Position numbers and translations under genes: made by a program
Part shown: one piece after another, positions 23,022 to 34,789 of the stretch
Numbering within the stretch: the first letter of the stretch is position 1
How the letters are laid out: every line of letters begins with the position of its first letter
Assembly: GCA_017354895.1 (NCBI GenBank)
Contig: CP071496.1
Coordinates: 1,426,001 to 1,490,000 of the forward strand
Reading direction: 5' to 3'
DNA from: Podospora comata
Lineage: Eukaryota; Ascomycota; Sordariomycetes; Sordariales; Podosporaceae
DNA: 64,000 bases
The notes under the pieces: model-generated
What the model was told of the DNA's origin: nothing
The model's input: the letters and a program-made list of their open reading frames with translations, nothing else
The model's database searches: none

Positions 23022-25143
23022 ATGGGCTCCATCGTCGCCGACCTCCCTTACCCCTTCGACCCTCTCTCTCTGGTCGAGATTGAGACGGCCATCAACATCG
23101 TCAAGAAGGCTCACGGCCAAGTCTTCTTCAATGTCGTCTCTCTCCAGGAGCCTCGCAAGGCTGAGATGACAGCATGGCTCGCCAACCCAGAGACCACCCC
23201 CCGCCCAAAGCGTTTTGCTGATGTTGTGGTGATCGCTCCCGGTGGAAAGGTCTACGATGGTCTCGTTGATCTTGCTGAGGCCAAGATCACCAAGTGGGAT
23301 CTGTTGGATGGAGAGCAGCCTATTGTGAGATTTACCCCTTTGTGATGTTTCCTGACCTAGCCACTAATTTACATGCTAGATCACCATGGAGGAGCTCCAG
23401 CTGGTAGAGCACGTCGTCCGCAAGGACCCCAAGGTCATTGAACAGTGTATCATCAGCGGTGTTGCCCCAGAGGACATGCACAAGGTCTATTGCGACCCAT
23501 GGACCATTGGCTACGATGAGCGGTTTGGCAACAAGGTGCGGTTGCAACAGGCACTCATGTACTACCGTCCAGACATCGACAACTGCCAGTACCAGTACCC
23601 TCTTGATTTCTGCCCTATCTACGATGCCGACAAGGGTGAGATCATTGCCATCGATATCCCCAAGGTCCGCCGCCCACTCAGCAAGGCCCCGCCTATGGAC
23701 TATCATCCTGCTGCGGTTGAGGCCCGTGGTGGTTACCGCACCGATCTGAAGCCCATTAACATCACCCAGCCGGAAGGTGTTTCGTTCAAGCTTACCGGCA
23801 GGGAGATTGAGTGGCAAAACTGGAAGTTTCACATCGGCTTCAACTACAGAGAAGGCATCGTGCTCAACAACATCACCTTCAACGACAAGGGTACCGTCCG
23901 CCCCATCTTCTACAGACTTTCTCTCGCCGAAATGGTCGTCCCATACGGTAACCCCGAGGCCCCCCACCACCGCAAGCACGCTCTTGACCAGGGTGAGTAT
24001 GGTGCTGGCTACATGACCAACAGCCTGTCCCTTGGCTGCGACTGCAAGGGCTCCATTCACTACATGGATGCCGAGTTCCCCACCCGTGATGGTAGTCTTC
24101 GCACCATCAAGAATGCCATCTGCATTCACGAGGAGGATGCCGGCATCCTCTTCAAGCATAGCGACTTCCGTGACGATTCCGTCATCGTCACCCGTGGCCG
24201 CAAGCTGATTATTCAGCAAATCTTCACCGCCGCCAACTACGAGTACGTCGTCGCCTGGGTGTTCCACCAGGATGGCACCATTGCCCCTGAGATCAAGCTC
24301 ACCGGTATCTTGAACACCTACGCCATGCTCGAGGACGAGGACACCAAGGGCTGGGGCACTCAGGTCTACCCCGGCGTCAACGCCCACAACCACCAGCATC
24401 TCTTCTGCCTCCGCATCGACGCCAACATTGACGGTCCCAACAACACCGTCTTCGTCAACGACGCCGTCCCCAGCGAGGCTCCCGTCGGCAGCCCCGAGAA
24501 CTTTTACGGCAACGGTTTCTACAACAAGCGCACCAAGCTCGTGACCGAGGGCGAGGCCATGACGGACTACAACGGCGCCACCTCCCGCGCCTGGGAGATC
24601 GCCAACACCAACAAGCTCAACCCCTACAGCAAGAAGCCCGTCAGCTACAAGTTGGTCAGCAGAGAGGTCCCCGGCCTCATGCCCAAGGAGGGCTCCCTGG
24701 TCTGGAAGCGCGCCGCCTTTGCCAGACATGCCGTCCACGTCACCAAGTACCGCGACGACGAGCTCTGGCCCGCGGGAAAACACGTCCCCCAGACCTCTGG
24801 CGAGCCATCCCGCGGCATCACCGAGTGGATTGGTGACGGCACCACCTCCATCGACAACACCGACATTGTCCTCTGGCACACCTTTGGCGTGACCCACTTC
24901 CCGTCCCCCGAGGACTTCCCCGTCATGCCTGCCGAGCCGATGATGCTTCTCCTCCGCCCTCGAAACTTCTTCGCCGGCAACCCGGTGATGGATGTTCCTC
25001 CCAGCTATGCCAGCACCCCGAGCCAGATTCTCGCCGGCAAGCAGTGTGTTTTGGACGCTACTGACAAGCTTAGCACTCTTGCTTTTGCCAACGGCAACGG
25101 CGACAGCTGCTGCAAGAGCAATGGTTTCAATGGCACTCACTAG
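23022..25143 (+). CDS. Copper amine oxidase
   Basis: This enzyme oxidises primary amines to aldehyde, ammonia and H2O2 with copper and topaquinone. Exons are 23022-23324 and 23380-25143, giving 688 aa, the normal length. The N2/N3 domains are followed by the catalytic domain. The topaquinone precursor is Y388 in TAANYEYVVAW. The probable catalytic base is D304 in HALDQGEYGAGY. Copper ligands are H439 and H441 (HNHQHLF) and H607 (GVTHFPSPED). There is no signal peptide and no C-terminal SKL; the end is CCKSNGFNGTH, so the site is cytosolic or unresolved. Codon bias is strong, with a long antisense open frame as its shadow. The upstream GATA cluster suggests nitrogen-regulated expression. Confidence 0.97.
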
Positions 25144-25571
25144 ATTGACAATGGGGAGAATGATGGCATGATATGGAAAGCATTCTTTGGATGAGGAGTT
25201 GTTTGTGTATTCTTCTGGCTTTTGTTCTTGGATACCTTGGTTATTTTTGTATTTTTAGTTTTCCCTTTTGGATACCTGTATAAGACAAGTATTATTCACA
25301 TTCTTCGAGGCACCTTGGACTTAATGGACGATGTGGCATTCCCAATATTGCAAAAAGCCTTTTATTAAACCAAATACCACGTGATGGTTGCTTCACTCTT
25401 TTTGGGAGACACATGGCTCGTGCTCTGTCCTGTCAACTGGGATCTCATCACACACACATTTAGTCGCGACATTTCAGGCATTGAGTGATGGCGACTCCCC
25501 CTTGCATTGCTCAGATTGCTAACCACTCGAAACTCAGCTCAAACAAAAATCTGCTACTCTTTTGATTCTCT
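25144..25571. other. Intergenic, between convergent genes
   Basis: 3' regions only; nothing further is seen. Confidence 0.5.
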
Positions 25572-26429
25572 TCAAGAATCGCCTAGTTTTCCCTGTGTAC
25601 ACATCATCCCGTCAGGGGTGATATCCGGCTTGTTCTGGAAGAACTCACAACGGAGCATGACAACCTCCCCCCACCCATCGTTGCTCCCCAGTAGATACCA
25701 CTTCTCCGTGGCAGGGCCCTTCCTCTCACCAGTATTCCACACCTGCGCATCCTCGGTTCCCCACTGCATATCCTTGAAGATCACGGTTCCAAATTCCCCG
25801 ATGTGGTTGAAATCGCCCTTCTTGTCATCTACTATGATTTCCCCTGGGCGACGCTCCGTCACCCACGCGGCGAACGAACGACAGACGTCATTGTGATAGT
25901 TCCCGATCATGACCGTCTCGTGCTCGCCCGTCCGGCCATTTTTCCAATAGACCCACAAGTTCCTGCTGTCGAGCGTCTTGATCTTGAGGGTGACTTCGTC
26001 GCCGGGCTGAATGTCGAACCGCTTGCCGCGCTGCTCGTCGAGCCAGTGCACCGTTGCCACCTCGACGCCGCTGGCGTATGACGAATGAGACCAGGCGGCT
26101 ATGTCGGCGGTGCCATCAGTCTTGATTTTCATGTCGATGCCAACGGCAGCGGAGGAGCCACAGTTGGCGCCCGTGCCGAGGTGGAGGACGAAGCTGATGT
26201 TGGCTTTTTCACTGGTGGTCGGGGGGAAGAACTTGGGGACTACGACAACGCTCTGGAGGGCAGAGATGGGGCTGTCGGTGGTGGTGTTGATAGAGAGGCC
26301 GGTCCAGTACCAGCTATAATCTGTCTTTCTGTCCTCTGCGCGGCGGACGGGCTGAGAGACGATGCTGGCGTTGGTGATGGCAAACATCAAGGAGAGAGCC
26401 CAGGCGGGCGTGATGAAGTCGAGCTTCAT
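25572..26429 (-). CDS. Secreted eqolisin-like (glutamic peptidase G1 fold) protein
   Basis: This single-exon gene encodes 285 aa. The N-terminus MKLDFITPAWALSLMFA is a signal peptide, followed by a short pro-region ending in RR. The body shows the G1/concanavalin-like pattern: SWYWTGLSI, VVVVPKFFPP, CGSSAAVGIDM, a GDEVTLKIKT strand, then CRSFAAWVTE and FGTVIFKDM near the end. Eqolisins usually have AEWIVE where this protein has AAWVTE, so one conserved Glu is Ala. Whether that is the catalytic Glu needs alignment. The protein may therefore be an inactive homologue or a binding protein. Family assignment rests on recalled pattern, and a general ConA-like secreted protein remains possible. Confidence 0.7.
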   Translation of the reverse strand: MKLDFITPAWALSLMFAITNASIVSQPVRRAEDRKTDYSWYWTGLSINTTTDSPISALQSVVVVPKFFPPTTSEKANISFVLHLGTGANCGSSAAVGIDMKIKTDGTADIAAWSHSSYASGVEVATVHWLDEQRGKRFDIQPGDEVTLKIKTLDSRNLWVYWKNGRTGEHETVMIGNYHNDVCRSFAAWVTERRPGEIIVDDKKGDFNHIGEFGTVIFKDMQWGTEDAQVWNTGERKGPATEKWYLLGSNDGWGEVVMLRCEFFQNKPDITPDGMMCTQGKLGDS

Positions 26430-27302
26430 GGTGACTGTGCCGTGAATGAGGTCAAGATTGTTGTCGGTACAAAAATGCGTTGGTAAGTTGCTGGTGTTTC
26501 CACTTGGAGGTGTTGGTAGTAGGAAGAAGAAGAGTAAAGGGAAGAGTTCAAGAAGAGGGACTATATATACACCCCAGACAGTCCCATGATGTCCCTTCGG
26601 ATGGTTCGTACCATTGGACTGCTCCTGAAAATGTCAACAAAGATCTCGGTCACAAGGGACACAGAGCATTCCCCATCTGAAGCAAGACCTGGGCGAAGAT
26701 TGATCACAAGCTCAAAAATGGAGCAGGATGGAATCAATCGAGCAGAAAAAGCTCCGCCAAATGACCACTGTGTAGTGGATATCATGATATCATTCGAACT
26801 CTGTCAAACCGTCAGGTGGTCGAGAGGAGGTTTGAAAGGAAGGTACGATCTTCTTAACATGGGCCGAGTGCTCGGGTAGAGAAGGCATTTATCCAGGGGG
26901 AAGGAGCATTCAAGATCAGGGTTTCACCGTCTTCAAGTCGAGGCAGTACCTTGACTTTGTCGGCAAGTCATTTAGCTCCCAGCGGCATAAGTTCAAAGGG
27001 GCTGATTTCAACAGCAGATACACATCATTGAATTCATAACCCAACTTGTTCCCACTTGGGTCGAATGAATAAAGACTTAGCATTTCCTGTGCTCTTATAA
27101 AACTAATGTCTCCCTAATCTCTGCCACACGAACCCGGGTACTCCCTCTCATAATAACATATACGATGAACCCCCAAGTCGTCGTTGTTCTCGCCGTCTTT
27201 TAATCAGTTGTTTTTGGCATCTATCCAGCGATTCTAGTACTTTGTACCATCGTCGGCATACGCGCCAAACTCAAGCCAGTAAATAGTCGAGTACGTCGAT
27301 GG
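26430..27302. other. Intergenic
   Basis: No gene supported; it includes the promoter of the eqolisin-like gene at its left end. Confidence 0.5.
26571..26580 (-). promoter_or_regulatory. TATA box of the eqolisin-like gene
   Basis: CTATATATAC lies about 140 bp upstream of the minus-strand ATG at 26429. It is the only strong TATA match in this short promoter. Confidence 0.5.
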
Positions 27303-27590
27303 CTAGTACTTTTGACCGTCGCTTCCCACCCATTTCATCATACTAAAGAAGAACTCCCCAAATTGCGCAAGAATCTGGTGATTGGCCACATAATCCAGCC
27401 ATTCCGTCACCAACCATCCTGCGTGCGCCTGGTACAACCCCTTACAAATCTTGCTGTGCGTGGTCTCGTATTTCTGCCCCGTCACATCCCACAAGTAGGT
27501 CCACGCGGAGAAGGTAATGGGCGTGGCAAGGGAGATGCCAGAGACGAGACAGAGAATCGACAATGCCGTGGTGAAGAAATGGAATCCCAT
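27303..27590 (-). CDS. Small secreted protein, unknown function
   Basis: This frame of 95 aa starts at ATG 27590; the frame extends 14 residues upstream, but the signal peptide begins at MGFHFFTTALSILCLVSG, which favours this start. After cleavage near SLATP the mature part is about 75 residues, rich in Trp and aromatic residues, with one Cys (KICKG). No domain is recognised. Size, signal peptide and lack of known homology fit a candidate effector or a lineage-specific secreted protein. A chance ORF cannot be excluded at this length. Confidence 0.45.
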   Translation of the reverse strand: MGFHFFTTALSILCLVSGISLATPITFSAWTYLWDVTGQKYETTHSKICKGLYQAHAGWLVTEWLDYVANHQILAQFGEFFFSMMKWVGSDGQKY

Positions 27591-27723
27591 TTTGACTGAT
27601 TTTGCCACGGGTATTGCGGTTTTGTTCCGCAACGCGCTTTGAACCTGGAAGGTTTGGGTACAGCCCAGCTAAAAGCAGAAGGAAATAGAGGCAGGGCCGA
27701 CTGGAACAGGAAGCTAAGGTCAT

Positions 27724-29557
27724 CTATATAGGTTTTTGACCAACAAAGTGAATCGGTTGGAGCATTGAGCCCCATTCTTTACGTGCTCCATGAAAAACCC
27801 GCTCGTTGAGGAATTGGGATGACTTGGGCAAGAAGGCTCTGAACCGTGGGAATTGGGGCTCCCTTAACCCAAATGACCGATGTGAAGCGGGATATCCCCA
27901 CCGCAGGAGCATGGCAAGAGCACCTCGGGGGTTGCGTGTAAGCCAAGTATCTATCCAGGCTGCTCCAAGCTTCTTTACTGCTCCCAAATATCTTCCCACC
28001 AGTGAATCCAACCTAGTCACTCCATACCAACCCTTCCAGTCCCTGCTCCCGTTCTCTTGTTCCTCCGTACCCCAACCCTCCATAACAGCCAACCCCCACT
28101 CATCCCCATCCGCCTGCTCCCCAATAAGAAACTGATCACGCACCAACCTGTCAACCTCCGAACCACCATCCCCCACCTCCCACAGTCTCACCACCGCCTC
28201 CTCCAACCTCGTCGCCCTCTCCCCTCCTGAACGCCAACCTCCTCATTCCCATTTCACTCCTCTTCACCCACCTCCTCTCCGTCTTTCGAAACCTACCCAT
28301 CCTCCTCTTCAACTCCTCAGCATTATCCATACACCCCTCACACTCCCTCCCGTTGAATCTGAAAAGCCCACACCCAGTACACCACTTCATTTCCTCCCTC
28401 TTGCTCTTCCACCTCCTCATACGTCCCCCAAATCTCTCCCAATCCCGCAAAATCCTTAAAGTGACTCGGATGCCTTCGGCGCTTCACGCAACTCCGGCAG
28501 AAATCATTATAGTCCCAGGTGTAGTACCCCAGTCGGGACCAAAGACCCTTGGCCTCCAGCACCCAGGGCAAGCAACACGGTCAAAGTGTGAGGTCGCCAC
28601 CAGCGGCAAAACAGGCCGGTCAGCCGACACGGGCGGATTATAGCACCTGCGCCAGGTGGTGGCTTGCAACGAGTAGAGCGACGAACAAGCCAAGGCCGGG
28701 TCTGGAAGCAAAACGCGAAAGTACTTCGACACCCGGGACAGCGCCATCAACTCCTGGTAGGGCAGCAATGACAGTATCTTCTTGTGGAGAGGCAAGTCCA
28801 GTTTTTCAAACGGGGAGAGACGGAGCGGTTCGTTGGAGTAGGGAACCCAGCGGTCTGGGTGCATGGCTATGGTGTTGAAAGGGGGGCAGATGATCCAAGT
28901 GTGAGGGGTGGGTTTTTGTCTGGTGCTGGGGGATAGGCGGTGGGTGGGTGGTGATGATGGTTGAGGGGGTGGTTGCGCCACAGGAAGGAGGAGCGACCCA
29001 GTCCCGTTCTTGATGGCCTCTTTTGCTTTCTTCAGCTGTTCATATTGTTGGTCGTACTCGGCGAGGGTGTTAATGTAGGGACCCTGGGGAATTAGCTGTC
29101 TATGGGCATAGCGGCAACGTTGGCTCTTGAGTCTCCACCTCTCGCATCGAAGGCAGAGATACCACATCAGACCCTCTCTGGGGGCGCCGGTTCCCGGGGG
29201 GAGGAGCCTGTGTTTGATAAAACAATCGCAGCATACCTTTTGCTTCTTGCCGATGAGATCTTGACCGTATTTTCCTTTGGGACCGGTACGACGAGTGTCA
29301 ATGATGGACGTTCTCGCGTGAAGGTAGACACGGTAGCGTGTAAACCTCTCGACTTCGAAACAGAAGTTGATTTTGGAAGAGTTGGGAAGCAAGGTATCAG
29401 GGTCGAGAGAGCAGTGGAAAGCCTGGCAGGTCTGCTTGAGGTGCAGGAGATCGCCATAGTCGAGATGGGTTGCCAGTTGAATGGGGATATCGAGGGGTAA
29501 AGTCGTTAGAGTGGATGGTGCTGTGTCGGGCAAGGACAGAGGTGTGCGTTGCGCCAT
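27724..29557 (-). CDS. F-box-like protein with repeated CxxC pairs, frame-disrupted
   Basis: The frame from ATG 29557 opens with an F-box-like motif (LPLDIPIQLATHLDYGDLLHL). Cys pairs VCCDC and CLRC follow, then a second F-box-like helix (LDLPLHKKILSLLPYQEL). From about 28600 the protein is spread over three frames. CPGC lies in frame 1, which then ends at 28484; CRSC lies in frame 2 (28571-28338); CTGC and CEGC lie again in frame 1 (from 28450); an acidic Trp-rich continuation lies in a third frame (28206-27724). A lost base near 28527-28530, an extra base near 28444-28446 and an extra base near 28203-28207 join everything into one sensible protein with evenly spaced CxxC pairs. I see no usable introns for these steps. 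The 3' end is uncertain. The protein would act in SCF-type ubiquitin ligases if functional. Confidence 0.6.
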
Positions 29558-30032
29558 GGTGATGACAGTCGAGGGTGACGAGGAACGGGGAAAACAGTAA
29601 CAACTGGAAAAAAATAAGTGCCCTCGTGCGGGTTGGAGAGCTGGTTCTTCTCACCGCTACAAATATGACCCAGCTCTAGATACCTACTGGTTTACAAAGT
29701 GAGGGTTGCTTCTGGTATATATTGCGGAGACGGTCTTGTTATCTCAGGAAGGTCAATTCAACAACGCTAGTCTTTAGGCAACACATCAAGTTGTGCCGAG
29801 TCACCCCACCAGTGCTTGGGACTTGAAAGCGAACCGGCCCTGGCTTTGCTGGCCCAGTCACTTCCTCTCGTCCCTCCCCCACAATCTCGGGATGCAGGCG
29901 ATGGGCAGCAAGCATACCTGGCTAACCCAATGGAGGAACGAGGTAAATACATCTCAATGATACCTAATCAAAATTAGCAAAGTTTTAGGTAGTATAAAGA
30001 CAAGCAACACAACGCTGGACATCTATTTCAAC
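29558..30032. other. Intergenic
   Basis: Nothing supported; it holds the promoter of the F-box-like gene and the 3' end of the Zn2Cys6 regulator. Confidence 0.5.
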
Positions 30033-32987
30033 CTAAAACATGTCCTTGATGTGCTGATACACGCTCTCATCGCCCAGTCCAATGACACCCTGGACAAGCC
30101 CGAGTCCCTGACCCATATGCATATTGTTCCCATATCCCAAATCACCAGCAGACATTGCGCCGGTTTCCAAGCTCATACTCCTCATCACTGCCGTCGTCGG
30201 CACACTCCCGTTTACACCCAGTCCTGCATAGCCCTCATAGATCCTCGACATTTCGGATTGCAATCTCAGGCCATTAGTCCGTTCGTCCACGTGCATCTGC
30301 TGTTGATGAGGCGTAGAAACAGCTGAGTTCGGGTGATGGCTTATCTCGCTGCCCCTAATCTGCGGACTGAACGGACTCATGCTACTATGGCTTTGAGCGA
30401 CCCCTCGGACTGAGGGCACTGTGCCAGCAGTCCGCGGGCTGCTTTGGCTGATGCTATGGCTCCTGCTCTGGTTGTAGTCACTCGTGCTTTGATGACGATG
30501 TAACTGAGCAGCAGAGCCGGTGTTGGAGGGCTTGGTGGCTGAGGGCGAGGCAGCAAAGTCTTCCTCGAGACCGAGCCGAGGTGCAACGGCTTTGAGAGAC
30601 CGTATCGTGCGCCAGAGTCGGTGGGACACCCATGATTTAGAGGACATGTCCCGTACGAGGTCGAGAGCCATGTAGAACTCTACCCGGCAATGCGAGCTGA
30701 ACTCGACAGGGGCATGTGTGGAAGCGAGAAATAGAACGGCAATAGATGAGGTCAAGAACTGGTGGTAGAAGACCTGGCAGCGACGATAGAGACTCGTGGT
30801 TTGGTTGATGTGTGCCAGTAGCCGGATTGTTTGTTTGGCAAGGTCAACTGCTTTCTCAGCCCGTTGCATATTCTCGGCGATGCTTGTGGCGCTGTGCAAC
30901 ACAGGTGTGTACAGCCAGATGCGGACCTAGAACATGAAGTCAGCATAGGTTTAGGTTTCGGATGACCAGGACAAAAAGCATGCATACCTGATTCAGCCTC
31001 AATCTCGTCCATATTCTCACCCGCTGAACTTTATCAGTGGGACCACTAGGCATAGCAATCCTGTCACCATCGGATGGGTCTGTCTGGATCTCAGCTGGCA
31101 CACTCTCATACCACTCCCAAATTTCCTGTTCCAGCGGCTCAAAATTATGAGCCTTCAAACCTCGGATAACAGCTGGCTCAAAGCAATCCACCAACTCCCA
31201 GATCTTGGCCGCTAGCTTGGAGTACCCAACCATTGCTACTAAAAAGGGGTAGTCATCCTGTACACGTCAATGTCACTTCACTTTTGTGGTTTGCACGCAG
31301 GAGTTAAGACATACCGGCTTAGGTAACCCGGGATCAATCTTGTCATCATGATACACAAACGGTAGCCCGGTGCTGAAGCTCCATCTCCGGTCCAGAACAT
31401 AGACGCTCCAGAAGGTCAGGAGTGCATTCCTTCTCACCGTTGGATCGGTGATATTTTGCAGTCCTTCCCTTCGGTGGAGACCCAACTCGAGACACAGCCT
31501 TCCTACATGCCCAACCACTCGCCAGGCCAATACCTCGTCGTTAGACAAGTATCGATACCCGGCTACTAATGCTAAGAACGGTAACTTGACGATATCGGCC
31601 GGCTCACTCATGAGCATTCGGTCAATGATCGGCTGTATACTCTCGTATAAGCGGGCGGCGCGCGCGCTATTGCCGTGTTCCTCCACAACCAGGGCGCAGC
31701 AGAGGACAATCTTGAGGACTAATGTTTTCTGATCGTTAAGGTCCGGCAAACTTTGCTGAGCGGCAGAGGAGTTTAGTTTGACAGTTGCAAACCATGGGCC
31801 AAGCGATTGGGCATGTTGTTTGACAGTCTCGATGGGTATCACAGGGTACATGGCCCCAACTTCTTCCTCATGTAGCTCGCATAACCGCAGCATTTCTGCT
31901 TCGTCGAATTCCAGGATAGGATCACGAGGGACAGCTGAGGGTGGAGAGGAGGATACCAGTGGCGGAGGGGCTGCTAGGGGAGCTAGGGCCGGCGATGGAT
32001 GCGGTGTTGGCTCTGTAGGCTGAGAAACGCTGTCCTCAGCCACATCGGTATACCCCATTCTGTGGAGCGTACTCTTGGCTACATCGACAGTGAAGGCGAT
32101 GCTCGTCGGTCCATGGAATGAAGATGGCACACGGTACCCAAGACGAGGCCTGGTCAGCGGAGGAAGGGTGGGAATGGGTGAGGGACTGCCTGTGGTTACT
32201 GGCAGAGGCAGGATATGATCGTGAATCGGGGCTAGTCGCAGACTTGAAGTTTCCTGGCGAAGAGCATTCATGGCGCTGAAGAGATTGTCGACCTGTTCTT
32301 GCAGTCGAGTCACCTGGGCCGACATGTCCCTGAACTCATCCGAGTCCTTGAAGTTGGGACAGCAGTTGGGCGCGTACAGACATTGTAGGTTGAGGTTGCC
32401 ACATCGGTGACAGGGCGTCTGGCCGTTGCATTTGATCTTGCGGCGTTTGCACTCATTGCTATCAAAAAGGTCAGAAACCAGGGTTGGAAGGGGTCTGAGA
32501 CATAATTAAATGGCAGAAAACATGGCCCGACGTCGTACGACTCCAGAACGTGGCATGGGGCCCAATGCGGGACAGAGTCACATCGAGAGAGAAACAGCCT
32601 TACCAGGCGATCGAGGTGTACTGGATGACAGGGTTAGTACAAGTGATCATAAAGGGTAGCTGCAGCTGTGCTGTGGGAGCGACGCACTCTATTCCGCTTG
32701 CTCCTTTGCTGCTTGGCAGACACTTCACCATCCTCATCTGGCTCTGCCCTTCTTTTGGCATGGGAGGTGGTCGTGTTGGCGGACGTGGTGCCGCCTCCGT
32801 GCGACGACTCGAGTGGGAGTGGTGAGGCAGGTTGCGGTGCGGAATTGTCTCCGAGGGCGGAAAGCGACGACAGAGGCCCACTGGGAGAATAGGCTGCTGG
32901 CGTCGACAGGCTCAATCCTGGAGCGGCAGCTGACTGCGGAGCCAGGAACGAGCGCAGGTCGCTCACTTGGGTCTCAAGATGTTCCAT
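30033..32987 (-). CDS. Zn(II)2Cys6 transcription factor with fungal-specific regulatory domain
   Basis: This is a nuclear DNA-binding regulator. Exons are 32688-32987, 32604-32620, 31315-32458, 30988-31257 and 30033-30926; the sum is in frame and gives 874 aa. The zinc cluster is C106-x2-C109-x6-C116-x5-C122-x2-C125-x6-C132. It is preceded by the basic KQQRSKRNR and followed by a linker and a coiled coil (QVTRLQEQVDNLFSAMN). The middle-homology domain spans roughly residues 270-600 (DEAEMLRLCELHEEE, GYRYLSNDEVLAWRVVG). The tail is Ser/His/Met-rich. Exon 2 is only 17 nt and the first Cys codon is split by intron 2. The pre-cluster and post-cluster sequence recalls fatty-acid/cutinase regulators (FarA/CTF1 group), but this is from memory and not firm. 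Confidence 0.93.
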
Positions 32988-33396
32988 TGCAACACATGTG
33001 CCCTTTTCTCCTGAAAGACCTCCCGGACACGCTCTCGGTTTCCCACCTGAGAGCCAGCGAGCTGAGCAAAGGGGAGAAGCCACCCAAAGGTCAGCACAAT
33101 CCCTTTTGGCAGCGCGTCCACGTGATAAGGATTGCCGCTCTTTTCCGCCCTTTTGTCCTTCTAACTTCCTCTTGCTGTGTTCGATGCCCTGGCACAATCG
33201 TACGCCATTCCAGATTGGTGCTAGTGTGGCTGGCAAAGCGGAGATCCCCGCGTTCTCCGGGGAAGCTATGACGCCTTGGCACGGCTCCCGGATATCGAAG
33301 CAACGACCAACTTTTGATGCGTGGATGCCTACAGCAGAGAATGATCCTACGTCTATTCTTCAACACCAAAAAGGCCTCCGGGCTATTTTACAGTAA
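32988..33396. other. Intergenic, between the regulator start and the fumarylacetoacetase stop
   Basis: The regulator frame stays open upstream to 33236, but without recognisable sequence; taken as leader. Confidence 0.45.
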
Positions 33397-34789
33397 TCAT
33401 CTCTGTGGTCCACCATAGACTGTTCCTGAACAGCGTCCAAACCCAACACGTACTCCCTTGCCGTCATGAGCACAGAATCCTCTCAGTGTAATGCTGTCAC
33501 CATCCTTCAAAAACGTTCTGGCATTCATCCCAGCCAGCAATACTTCCTTCTTCCCGTTCTCAGTCATCTCCAGCAAGCTCCCCCTCTCCTCGACACCACC
33601 TGGGCCACTAATTGTCCCAGATCCAAGCAAGTCACCAGGACGCATCGAACAGCCACCCAAAGTATGATGCGCAATCATCTGTGGAAATGACCACATCAAA
33701 TACCTCGAGCTTGTCCTTCCAATGGTAGTTGTGCTCCCATCAGCAGCTATAAAGTATATGTGTCAGTCTCATCCCCACTTCCAGTTGACAATAACCAGGT
33801 CAACAGCACTCACTTGTCAAATCGACTTCCAACTTAATGTCAAACACTGTTTTATCCTCCTCGCCCTTCAAATACTCTTGCAGTTCGGTCTTATTATCAA
33901 TCCCGGTCTTCACCTTGAACGGCTCTAGCGCATCTGCCAGCACCACCCAGGCACTAATTGTCGTCCCGAAGTTCTTACCATTGAACGGCCCCAGCGGCAC
34001 ATACTCCCAGGCCTGAATATCCCTCGCGCTCCAGTCGTTCAGGAGCACATAGCCAAAGATGTACTCCTCAGCCTGTTTCACATCTACAGACTCGCCCATT
34101 TTGTTAGGCTTTGAGATGAAGCACCCAAGCTCAAGCTCGATATCCAGTTTCCTCGTAGGCCCAGTCACAGGTTGCTTTGGCTCAGCTTTCGGGTCCAGTA
34201 GTATCTGACCTACTGGCCTCCGAATTGGCGTCCCATCCACCACGATACTCGATGCCCTACCGTGGTATCCAACCGGTAAGTGCGTATAATTTGGCTGGAG
34301 GGCGTTTTCTGGCCCGCGGAACATGACACCAACCGCATAGGCATGGTGATAGCCTGCGTAGAAGTCGGTGTAGTCTCCAATCTCCATAGGAAGGTGCATC
34401 GTAACATCGCTCAGCCTGCTCAAGGTTTTGATCCTGGCATTCTCGTCATCCCTGAGGAGCTCTGCATATGGCGTGTCTTTGTGTAATAGATCCTGGAGTC
34501 CTTTTCGTACAATTCTGTGCACCGGCCGTCCAAGAGCAGCGAAACTGTTGAGGGTGGGTTGGCTTAGAGCATGGTCAAGCTGATCAATATCAACACCTGA
34601 GAAGACGTCGGCGAGTTTCTCCTTGTTCACTATGGCCAGCCATGTTTTCAAGTCCAGTGCAAAGCCTCCAATGGCGATGGCTGGGCGGAGTGTTTGGTCC
34701 TCCGGAGTGCTGATGATGCCGAAGGGGATGTTGGCGAGAGAGAAGTCATTTGAGGGGCTGTAGTGGGAGATCCAGGATTCGTTAGCCAT
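33397..34789 (-). CDS. Fumarylacetoacetase
   Basis: This enzyme hydrolyses fumarylacetoacetate to fumarate and acetoacetate, the last step of tyrosine/phenylalanine catabolism (EC 3.7.1.2). Exons are 33814-34789 and 33397-33746, giving 441 aa; the intron 33747-33813 has a GTGAGT donor and TATAG acceptor. The N-terminus SWISHYSPSNDFSLANIPFG and the regions DYTDFYAGYHHA, ELELGCFI, LLNDWSARDIQAWEYVPLGP and GTISGP match the family. Metal-binding acids are in DYTDFY, ELELG and NDWSARD, and the catalytic His is in GYHHA. ATG 34789 was chosen over an in-frame upstream ATG because MANESW begins the conserved block. Other genes of the pathway (homogentisate dioxygenase, maleylacetoacetate isomerase) are not in the window. 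Confidence 0.96.

Noticed and set aside
23332-25140. 602-codon minus-strand open frame opposite the copper amine oxidase
   Set aside because: Its Val/Gly/Asp-rich composition is the antisense shadow of strongly biased codons; the plus strand has all catalytic motifs.
32988-33236. Upstream extension of the Zn2Cys6 regulator
   Set aside because: In frame but without conserved content; MEHLETQV gives a sensible start. A longer form is not excluded.
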